Of a stretch of DNA of 64,000 nt, positions 57,214 to 64,000 are shown in pieces; position 1 is the first letter of the stretch, and every line of letters begins with the position of its first letter. The stretch is from Chlorogloeopsis sp. ULAP01 (GTDB lineage Bacteria > Cyanobacteriota > Cyanobacteriia > Cyanobacteriales > Nostocaceae): contig NZ_JAUDRH010000010.1 of the NCBI RefSeq assembly GCF_030381805.1, positions 1 through 64,000 on the forward strand. Direction: 5' to 3'. A program made the translations under genes and the position numbers. The notes under the pieces were generated by a model that was not told the origin of the DNA, did not search any database, and saw only the letters and a program-made list of their open reading frames with translations.

Positions 57214-57501
57214 TTAAGAGTATTGTTTTTTCGTCCAACTACCCCGTCGGTTGTTATCCTCTCGCGGTTTTGCTTTATTGACTTTGAGCTGACGACCCAT
57301 CCATTCAGCACCATCTAATTCTGTAATAGCTGCATCTTCTTGGGCGTCTTCACTCATTTCAACAAAAGCAAAGCCACGCATTCTACCTGTTTCACGGTCG
57401 GTAGGCAATACAATTCTTACAACTTCGCCATAATCAGCAAAAACTGCTTTTAAGTCTGCTTCGGTAGCGCGGTAGGAGAGATTTCCAACGTAAATAGTCA
57501 T
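57214..57501 (-). CDS. RRM-type RNA-binding protein, short form
   Basis: 95 residues from ATG 57501 (a GTG nine bases earlier is less likely). One RRM: RNP2 IYVGNLSY and RNP1 RGFAFVEM, very similar to the RRM encoded at 27022-27336 (shared DRETGRMRGF.FVEM and LDGAEWMGR blocks). The tail is short and basic (REDNNRRGSWTKKQYS) and lacks Gly runs, so this is the non-glycine-rich class. It binds RNA; role otherwise unknown. Confidence 0.92.
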   Translation of the reverse strand: MTIYVGNLSYRATEADLKAVFADYGEVVRIVLPTDRETGRMRGFAFVEMSEDAQEDAAITELDGAEWMGRQLKVNKAKPREDNNRRGSWTKKQYS

Positions 57502-58043
57502 CTGAATCACGTAAGTCTGAATTCAAGCGATTTGCTCCAGCCGAAGAAATAGTCCGCAGAGCATCAATATTGAATTGATTTCGTTTGGTCTAATTCACGA
57601 TGGCATAATTTTGTGGTAGACAAGCAACCGAAAGGTTGGACTATCTACTACTCAATCAATGCTAATGCTAAGGCTGAACTTTCGCATACGCTCATAATAA
57701 TAACCGATCTTGACTTTTTTCAAAGTATGAGATTTTACAAACACTTCTAACTTCAAATCAGACTACCTTATATGTGTAGTTTGTTTTATGGCTAAAATAA
57801 TTTCGTTTTATTTTTATTGATGCTTCTTATCTAAAATCTACCTATTTATGCAGATGCTAGATTTTTTACTTTAAGCATGATTCTCCCTGGCAGGGATAAA
57901 ATTATTTTTTGCGTGATCGCTCCAGTATAGAAAACTGCATTTCTCTAAACAACTAAAATTAGGCGATCGTGCTTATAGTTTCCTTTTATGTATTAATCAA
58001 TTACCAGTGCAGTTATACATAATAGCAGCAATGAAAGTTAGTG
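57502..58043. other. Leader of the second RRM gene, no gene seen
   Basis: AT-rich, 540 bp. HIP1-like GGCGATCG near 57962. No ORF or hairpin of note. Confidence 0.4.
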
Positions 58044-58083
58044 AGAAAAAAATAAGGTTTGCCGATTTTCAGCAAACCTTATT
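58044..58083 (-). terminator. Terminator of the 72-aa protein gene
   Basis: A perfect 12-base stem AATAAGGTTTGC (58051-58062) / GCAAACCTTATT (58072-58083), with TTTTTTT following on the minus strand. It starts about 28 bases after the stop codon. Confidence 0.88.
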
Positions 58084-58110
58084 GAAGACAAAATTTAGAA
58101 AAACAGAATT

Positions 58111-58329
58111 TTATTCAATTGCAATTGACTGAGGGCCACTAGCTTTGCCATTATGTGCTTCAGATGAGGTTGCTGTATAAGTAGAATAACCTCTCTGTTG
58201 CTCTAACCAACTTTTAACAGGATCATCAGCCAGGTTGAGTCTGAGTAAACCAGAGAAAAATCCACCTACAAATGAAACTGGGTGTTGAGTGAATTGATTA
58301 AAAATGGGTGTAAGTTCAGTAAGGAACAT
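58111..58329 (-). CDS. Small conserved cyanobacterial protein (72 aa)
   Basis: 72 residues: a short hydrophobic, Gly-rich segment HPVSFVGGFFSGLLRLNLADDPVKSWLEQQ, then a polar Ser/Thr-rich tail. I believe the FVGGFFSGLLRLNL..DPV..WL pattern recurs in small cyanobacterial proteins of unknown function, but this is memory, not a search. ATG at 58329 with GGAGAA eight to nine bases upstream. A strong terminator directly downstream indicates a single-gene transcript. Confidence 0.75.
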   Translation of the reverse strand: MFLTELTPIFNQFTQHPVSFVGGFFSGLLRLNLADDPVKSWLEQQRGYSTYTATSSEAHNGKASGPQSIAIE

Positions 58330-58673
58330 AAATATTCTCCTAGACTGAGGATAGTAATTGTGGTTTTTTCTTAATCCTAACGTCTTAAGTGATTTTTGTC
58401 AGAAAGGCACAAGACTGTAGATAAACAAAAAATTACTATACAAAAAACTTACTATAATTTTAAATAGCTATAAAAATATGAAATATATTTCTTAGTTAAA
58501 AACCAGATTCTCGACTTCTTTAAGAAGTCGGTGAGCTGTATCTTTAGACAAAATTATTTTTTGATTACTCAAAATCCTTTAGTTTTTCTAGAAATGTTAT
58601 TGAAAATTTAATTTAAAAAATCGGTGATAGAAATTACTATCTCTACCACCGCTTCAATTAGATTATATATGCT
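58330..58673. other. Spacer between nrdJ end and 72-aa gene
   Basis: A CGACTTCTTTAAGAAGTCG hairpin at about 58514-58532 is a dispersed-type palindrome (a related GCTTCTTTGAGAAGTCGG lies at 42894). At 58618-58650 GCGGTGGTAGAGATAG can pair with CTATCTCTACCACCGC and may end nrdJ. Confidence 0.45.
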
Positions 58674-59744
58674 TTACAGCTTAGTTTCTGAAGGCATCAT
58701 ACACTTATCAGAATCACATCCTGCTGGACCGACTTCTGTTAATTCACCTGAGTCATATTTACTTAATGCAGTATGAAAATCATGAGTTCGACGACGCATT
58801 TCCACTTCTTGCATGAGTTGGTAATAGCATTCTTTTGTGATTGGCTCAAAAGGCAAACGTGGGAAAGTTTGATGATCGTCAAACCTTGCTAGTAGAGCTG
58901 CACTTATATAGCCTTCGTCATCACGAATAGCTTCGTATATACGAGTTCCCAAAGCTTCAATTTCGTTCTCTCGCACTTCTATAGTGGCAGAGGTGTTGTG
59001 GCGGACATAAAATTTCTGTACCTGCATATAGAAATCCATCTGAGCTAACGCACTAAATTTGCTGATATCTATTTCGTCAGCACCAGATAAATCAGCCCAA
59101 GGTACAGCAACAGGAATTTCTACCAACCACTCACTAACTCGTGGATCAAAGGGATCGTTTAACAAATTTCCTTGTTCATCTTTATCAGATTGAGAAGGAA
59201 TAACATTATAGCCATATTCAATACAAGCCAAAGCTACCGGATCATTTTTGCGGAAGGTAATCCGACGAATGAATCTTTGGGCTTTAGGTGGGTGCCACCC
59301 TGGGCTTGCGCCAGTTAACAAAGATTTGGTGCCACTAGGTTGAACTGTAGTACAGCGATTTGGACGTTTGATACCGTGGCGATCGCAGTACTCCCAAACC
59401 ACTTGATGCACAGTATCTTTCCACATACTCAGATATTCCTGCTCTTTGCGCTTAAACGCCAATCCTTGAGCAGTTTCAGTCCTTCCTTCTGCCCACCAGC
59501 GCAACCAATCAACTCCAAAAGCATGAACAAAGAAATCAAACAAGCCTGTGAAAGAAACGCCGACAATTGGATCTAATTCACGGCTATATTGATAGCGAGG
59601 CTCATTAAATTTGTGATGCAAAAGTGCTGCTACAGATAGCGCACCTGCTGTGAAAGCTTCTTTTTGTTCTTTATGGTTATTTGGGTCAATTTGATTAAGG
59701 TGGATTTCTGATAAATTACAGTGGAAGTTACTACCAATAATTTC
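58674..59744 (-). CDS. nrdJ: B12-dependent ribonucleotide reductase, exon 2
   Basis: C-terminal 356 residues of the split class II ribonucleoside-triphosphate reductase. The exon begins with EIIGSNFHCNLSEIHLNQ, which continues exactly from the NPCG end of exon 1; an ORF call starting at the internal TTG 59621 would miss 41 residues. It contains TGLFDFFVHAFG, TVQPSGTKSLLTGASPGWHPP (the conserved PSGT loop) and the C-terminal redox pair in AGCDSDKCMMPS. Cys418 (spliced numbering) corresponds to one of the two active-site cysteines that re-reduce. The spliced protein is 765 residues, close to the 739 of the Lactobacillus enzyme. Confidence 0.93.
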   Translation of the reverse strand, partial: EIIGSNFHCNLSEIHLNQIDPNNHKEQKEAFTAGALSVAALLHHKFNEPRYQYSRELDPIVGVSFTGLFDFFVHAFGVDWLRWWAEGRTETAQGLAFKRKEQEYLSMWKDTVHQVVWEYCDRHGIKRPNRCTTVQPSGTKSLLTGASPGWHPPKAQRFIRRITFRKNDPVALACIEYGYNVIPSQSDKDEQGNLLNDPFDPRVSEWLVEIPVAVPWADLSGADEIDISKFSALAQMDFYMQVQKFYVRHNTSATIEVRENEIEALGTRIYEAIRDDEGYISAALLARFDDHQTFPRLPFEPITKECYYQLMQEVEMRRRTHDFHTALSKYDSGELTEVGPAGCDSDKCMMPSETKL

Positions 59745-60041
59745 CAGTTTTGTTATCCTAAAGGTTTTTTATCCTCTAGTTCTACAGGTTCTATATTCCC
59801 TGTAGCTCCGCGTACATTTTGTACATATGACTGTAAATAATCATAGAAAATACTAATCACACGTACCCCCACACTCTTGGAGAGGTTATATTCTAAAAAA
59901 CAATTTCCGTTGTAATTTAGTTTCACTCTCTACGCTGTACGGTGTCAATGGCTTTTTAGTTCCATTGATTACCACGGGATTAACATCTCAGCTTCCCCCG
60001 TATTTGCGAGGTTTTTTACGTGAGGCAAAATATAATTAATT
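59745..60041 (-). ncRNA. Group I intron in nrdJ (297 nt)
   Basis: Inserted between the codons for Gly409 and Glu410. Exon 1 ends in U and the intron ends in G, the group I rule. P1 forms between the exon end CGUGUGGU and the guide GCCUCACG 18 nt into the intron, with the required U-G pair at the splice site and one internal mismatch. UUUU just before the guide can pair with exon 2 GAAA (P10). Core-like elements follow: CGGGGGAAGC, the CAATGG / CCATTG hairpin, GUGAAACUAAAU (R-like) and GAAUAUAACC (S-like), then two 3' hairpins. Length is typical of small ORF-less group I introns. Group I introns are known in some cyanobacterial ribonucleotide reductase genes. Confidence 0.85.
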
Positions 60042-61268
60042 ACCACACGGGTTAAGACCAAATCGAGCCAAACGATGTTCTAATTCATTAGTATCTAAAT
60101 CTGGGTAGCTTTTTTGTATCCATTGCTTGGCGTTTCCTTGTTCATAAGCTTGCAAGAAATCTTTTTTTAATTCTGGCGTTGACAATAAATCAATATTTGC
60201 CCTAGCTACAGCTTCACCAGCCCATTGAATAGCGCCTTCACCACTGTAATATTGTTTGCGAACAGCATCAATACATTCTTCTAATGTTGGTTTGCGGTGA
60301 AAAACTCTGGTATGATTTGCCATCCTGAGTGCATCACGCTCAGGATCTATACGCCAGTTGCCGTTTTCATCTTGCTGCCAGAGATTAGCTTTGGCGTCGG
60401 CAAACAAACTATCTTCACTAGAACCTTGACGCATACCAGCTGAACGCCTAATGTTACCTGCAACAATTGTGACAGCAGCTTCATCAATGAGTAGGCAGCA
60501 TTCAACGGAATTTAATTGTCGTCCTACCGCTTTATTGAGGATGGTAGCACAACACTGATAGAGTCCAGGCAATTTCACGGGATTGGCAACACCTCCAAAA
60601 CCTTTGAGAGCTTCTCCCGCTTGACGCACATCACTAATATCGACCGTGACTTGAATTTCTGTGGAAAATCTTTCGTTAGTGGAAAGTTCCAACAAGCTTT
60701 GATATGATCGCACCCAACCTTGACGGCTGTCTCCAACATATATCGTAACGCGATCGCTAGCTTCTATTTTAACTTCTGTAAATTCACGGCGTTCTGGGCG
60801 TGGAGTTGTGCCAATTTCTCCCTTTACATTTACATTCAAGCGATTGCGGATTGGTGGCAACTGATTAATATATCGTGGTTCTAGAATGGCTCCAGTTCCG
60901 CAGCCCATCATTGCCAAATCCATCATCAACCCGAAAGCACTCCAATCTTCTAGGTTGGTGGAAGTGCAATTGTATGCCCCAGAAAAATTTTGTGGTTTAG
61001 CTATCCAATCTGTTCCTCCAACCCATAACCATCTTCCACTGGGCAGCGCTTTTAAGTTACGTTGCATCCGCTCTAAGATATCAATCTCTTGAGGAAGCAG
61101 TTTGCCTAAGTTGATTAAACCTCGTAAAGTCCGATCGCATACCCGATCCCATGTCTCCCGCAGCCCTGCCTCTCTACGACTGTAGGTTCTAAAAAATACA
61201 GGATTCGCTGCTGGGGCTGTTTCTGGGAAGTTTGCCAACAAGCGTTTTCGTTCAAGCTCTTGAACCAT
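60042..61268 (-). CDS. nrdJ: B12-dependent ribonucleotide reductase, exon 1
   Basis: N-terminal 409 residues of adenosylcobalamin-dependent ribonucleoside-triphosphate reductase (class II), which makes deoxynucleotides without oxygen or a small subunit. Motifs: WLWVGGTDW, SGAYNCTSTNLEDW with redox Cys101, MMGCGTGAILEPRYIN, GNIRRSAGMRQGS. It ends FGLNPCG, where Cys408 is the thiyl-radical cysteine. Reading on into the intron gives N and a stop (60036), so unspliced RNA would make a truncated, inactive protein. ATG at 61268. Alone in its transcript; no B12 riboswitch was recognised upstream. Confidence 0.95.
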
Positions 61269-62480
61269 AAATCAAGCCTTCTGTTTGGTTAGATTATGAC
61301 TATACGGCAACTAAGTGTAAGGGTCAAAGCTTGAAAAAACCGTTAATTTGCGGTAAGTTTGACACCATAAAGCTTTGTTAGTCTACCAAAACTCACTTCA
61401 TATTGCTTTTGTAAAACAGGCTTATTTTAATAGCAAGTAGAACTTATGAACCTCACTCTTTGAGCTAATTTTTATATCAGTATCTACCTTGTCTGGAGCT
61501 AATTACAGCGAGTAGTTTAGTATATATTTTTTGCTTATATTTATTTGCCTTACTTAGATAAGGTTATACCCTAATTAAACATTTTCTATCAGTTTTACTG
61601 ATTAATTTAGCGATTGTAATATAAATAACTTTTTACGTGCCTTATTAAGATTTTTGGCAGGTGGTATTTTTGCAATCGTGCATTTTATCAAACTATTTTT
61701 TAACGCTCAATATTCAGTTTCAATATTTAAGATAATAAAAATAAATTTTCTGCATAAATAAAGTTATTTATCTAGATATATTAGTTGTTGATTAAATTAA
61801 CTATAAAATATATATAAATAGCTTAAATATAATACTTAATAAGTGAAGTTAAAATTTTTAGGATGAGTAATACAAAATTATTGTATTACCTATAATTTAG
61901 ATTTAATTTGACTAATTACTTCTGACAGTCAATTTATAGCTTTAAATTAAATTATTTCTTAACTTTAGAGATTGTGATATACAAATATAGTTATCTAAAA
62001 CAAATTAAAGTTTTGTAAAATTTTAAGACTATTAGTTATTGTGTTTAATAAACTATTGTATAAAATCTTTAGTTAATATAAAATATTTTCACCTCAAAAT
62101 ATAATGTTTTTTTGAAAAATCAGAGATATCTCGGTTGTCTGTAAAATAAAATTCCTGATAAAAATGACAGTCATATCACTTAGATTTCTAAAGTAGAGGT
62201 AAAAGTATTGTTTTTATTCCATGACTTTGTTAGGAAATAAAAACAGCATATAATTTCTATAACCATAGATTGCCATAACTTTTAAATTGAGTCATATACT
62301 GTTAAAAAGTTAGATATTGAGTGATATCAATGACTAAATATTTTTGATTAGTTATGACGTGAAATTTGAATGCGATCGCTAACTCAGTGTGACATGGATC
62401 AATCTTTCACATTCAGTTTAGTGAGACAATGGAATTGTGAGGAAAAGAACGGAAGCATGTTAATTAAATAAGGGGGAAAT
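61269..62480. other. 1.2-kb very AT-rich spacer
   Basis: Between the divergent nrdJ and pentapeptide genes. Runs of A and T, few G or C, stops in all frames. No RNA gene, riboswitch core or clear repeat was found. Confidence 0.5.
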
Positions 62481-62963
62481 ATGAAAACCAAGCTTCTAGC
62501 AGCTCTCACTTTAGTGACTCCCCTGTTCTTTACCAGCGTAGTAAACGCTGCAAATCCGCAGCAAGTACAAAAGCTTTTATCAACTGGGGAATGTATCCAG
62601 TGCGATTTATCAGGAGCTGATCTCAGTGGAGCTCATTTGATTGGTGCTGATTTAAGAGGTGCCAATCTTCAAGGAGCTAACTTGGAAGAAGCGAATATTG
62701 AAGGTGCCGATTTTACCGGTGCAAATCTTCAAGGAGCCAACCTCAAGTCAGCTTTTGCAACTAATGTTAATTTCAAGAAGGCTAATCTCAATGGCGTTAA
62801 TTTTACTAACGCCATGATTACTGACTCTAATGTATATGGCGCATCTATGAAGAACCTTACTATCACTAATGCCGACATCTACAATACAGGAATTGGTATT
62901 GGTGGTGACAATGCAGAAATTCCTGATTGGGATCAGCAGATAGAGACATATAAACAAGAATAA
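62481..62963 (+). CDS. Secreted pentapeptide-repeat protein
   Basis: 160 residues. A Sec signal peptide (KLLAALTLVTPLFFTSVVNA, cut after NAA or VNA). Mature start with QVQKLLSTGECIQCDLSGADL, containing a CxxC (possible disulfide), then about 17 A(D/N)LxG-type pentapeptides (LIGADLRGANLQGANLEEAN and on) and an acidic end (DNAEIPDWDQQIETYKQE). Pentapeptide repeats form a quadrilateral beta helix. Cyanobacteria have many, including lumenal ones; this one would be periplasmic or lumenal. AGGGGGAAAT before the ATG is a good ribosome site. Confidence 0.93.
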   Translation: MKTKLLAALTLVTPLFFTSVVNAANPQQVQKLLSTGECIQCDLSGADLSGAHLIGADLRGANLQGANLEEANIEGADFTGANLQGANLKSAFATNVNFKKANLNGVNFTNAMITDSNVYGASMKNLTITNADIYNTGIGIGGDNAEIPDWDQQIETYKQE

Positions 62964-63785
62964 ATTTGGTTGCTTTTGTTGATAAACTACTAATTATTAG
63001 TTAAGTTCTTCAGCAACACAGTAATTCTTGCTCAAGCTATTCACATCATTTCTCAGTTGCGCTAATTAGTAAACCCTCCCTTGAAAATGTCTTCACAGGC
63101 ATCTTCAGGGGCAAGACTTTAAACTTTTTCTTCCCTTCAAGCTCTATTGTGCTACTAAAACTCCATTGCCGCTTCAATGGAAGAACAACTCTGTTTTTTG
63201 AAAGTAGTTGTGTAATTCCTTCATCCTCTCAAAAGGTACTCACTAGCCTAAACTCACTATTATTTGTACTTCTTAATCATTCCCACATACCATAAAATGA
63301 CTTTAAAGTCTAGAGTAATTGAATACATAAAAACTTTTATTAAATATTTATATCAATAACATTTCCTCAATTGAGAATAGCAGCTTAAGATTGCCTAAAT
63401 ATCCGCTAAGATCGGCATCTAAACTTGTATAAAGTAAGAGGTGATCTAAATTTTTGCATGATTTGTACTGATTTGAGTACGATGGTATGCAACCCACAGT
63501 ACATGGGAGAACAGTAGGCTCAGGATTTTAGTTCGACAACAAAACGAACTAGAAATAATAGCTTATGTTTACAGACTGTGTCATAGCTAATACCTTACTA
63601 CTGAGCTGATCAACTGTAGTTGATGAAGTAGTAGTTAAGGAGCAATTATGGTTATAGGCAACTAGAGCCTCTTTGTGCCAAAAAATCTGTTGTAGTGATG
63701 TCCCTGTACATCGCCTACTAACAGCCTTTTGGTTGTGATTAGTCCGGATAAGAGTAATTCAACTGTCAAAATTATGGGAGCGGAA
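62964..63785. promoter_or_regulatory. Leader region of the CURT/CAAD gene
   Basis: No gene seen in about 820 bp. At 63609-63624 ATCAAC / GTTGAT forms a small hairpin, followed by AAGGAG and ATG GTT ATA GGC AAC TAG (63648-63665), a five-codon ORF with a perfect ribosome site that could be a leader peptide. Confidence 0.4.
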
Positions 63786-64000
63786 ATGCAAGAACCGGAA
63801 GTAGTGGAAACCAAATCTCCAGAGGCAATGATGGCAGAAATCAACAATCAAACGGGAACCATAACAAAAATCCAACCCGGCGCGCAGACTCAAGAACAAT
63901 GGCTAAAATATGGAGAAATAGCCTCTAGTTTTCTAGCAACACTGCCTGAATATCTGGGAACCTTCTTTAATAAGTACAAACAACCACTGGTTACCTTTGG
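63786..64000 (+). CDS. CURT/CAAD-domain thylakoid curvature protein (5' part)
   Basis: The gene runs off the right edge; about 71 codons are visible. Acidic N terminus (EPEVVETKSPEAMMAEINNQ), then QEQWLKYGEIASSFLATLPEYLGTFFNKYKQPLVTFG, the amphipathic helix and lead-in to the first TM helix of the CAAD/CURVATURE THYLAKOID1 family. These proteins bend and organise thylakoid membranes. ATG at 63786 is preferred because GGGAG lies five bases upstream; ATG at 63774 is in frame. Confidence 0.85.
   Translation, partial: MQEPEVVETKSPEAMMAEINNQTGTITKIQPGAQTQEQWLKYGEIASSFLATLPEYLGTFFNKYKQPLVTF

Noticed and set aside
59621..60041. nrdJ as a pseudogene, frameshift or intein-bearing gene, or a group II intron (exon end contains GTGTG)
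   Set aside because: The protein resumes exactly after 297 bp with no loss of residues. Translation of the insert has early stops and no intein blocks. There is no domain V-like hairpin, and the U/G ends with P1 pairing fit group I better.
61269..61500. Cobalamin riboswitch upstream of nrdJ
   Set aside because: No B12-box-like conserved core was seen on the minus strand. The leader is AT-rich without matching helices.
1..64000. tRNA and rRNA genes
   Set aside because: Scanning the spacers for T-loop and D-loop consensus patterns gave nothing that folds as a cloverleaf by eye. A tRNAscan run would settle this.

Overview
The window is chromosomal DNA from a filamentous, probably heterocyst-forming cyanobacterium (Nostocales type). 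The evidence is: many GCGATCGC (HIP1) octamers inside and between genes; short tandemly repeated heptamers next to genes; the oxidative pentose phosphate cluster fbp-tal-zwf-opcA; NdhB; cyanobacterial RRM proteins; a giant Ser/Thr kinase-histidine kinase of the HstK type; a DUF3727 gene next to ruvX; and a CURT/CAAD thylakoid protein at the right edge. The genus cannot be fixed from the sequence alone. No rRNA, tRNA, CRISPR array, prophage or complete insertion sequence was seen.

Layout. 1-300: palindromic repeat debris. 0.3-3 kb: aldo/keto reductase and a short NB-ARC STAND ATPase. 4-6 kb: larE and a histidine phosphatase. 6-11 kb: an RND efflux pump with its adaptor, followed by repeats and a 115-bp MITE-like element. 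11.6-16.7 kb: hybrid histidine kinase, LivH-type permease, an unlisted 44-aa membrane protein, lipA and a response regulator. 16.9-23.5 kb: HstK-type kinase and a convergent helical protein that may have a heme-oxygenase-like fold. 25-29 kb: ndhB, an RRM protein and a small conserved protein. 29.3-37 kb: topA, a 46-aa ORF coupled to aroQ, a degenerate ADP-ribosylglycohydrolase-like protein and a PgpH-type c-di-AMP phosphodiesterase. 37.4-43.8 kb: YqeG phosphatase, a structured non-coding element, GNAT-ruvX-DUF3727, a BON protein and an alpha/beta hydrolase. 44.5-48.8 kb: infC, then a nucleotide-translocase-like/HEAT protein with a separate cyclic-nucleotide-binding partner. 49-56.4 kb: cbiA, opcA, zwf, tal, fbp, all on the minus strand. 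57-61.3 kb: second RRM protein, a 72-aa protein and nrdJ split by a group I intron. 62.5-64 kb: secreted pentapeptide-repeat protein and the start of a CURT protein.

Functional links. fbp-tal-zwf-opcA supply NADPH through the oxidative pentose phosphate route in the dark or in heterocysts; OpcA activates Zwf. cbiA (cobalamin synthesis) lies about 8 kb from nrdJ, a B12-dependent reductase. Signalling is well represented: STAND ATPase, hybrid kinase, HstK-type kinase, response regulator, c-di-AMP phosphodiesterase and a cNMP-binding domain protein.

The strongest unusual observations are: a 297-bp group I intron placed one codon after the thiyl-radical cysteine of nrdJ; a ~150-nt multi-stem RNA-like element at 38.23-38.38 kb; two in-frame insertions of intergenic repeat sequence in cbiA; a nucleotide-translocase/HEAT protein paired with a stand-alone cNMP domain; and a possible diiron or heme-oxygenase-like protein next to the HstK kinase. 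All family assignments come from reading motifs, without database searches.
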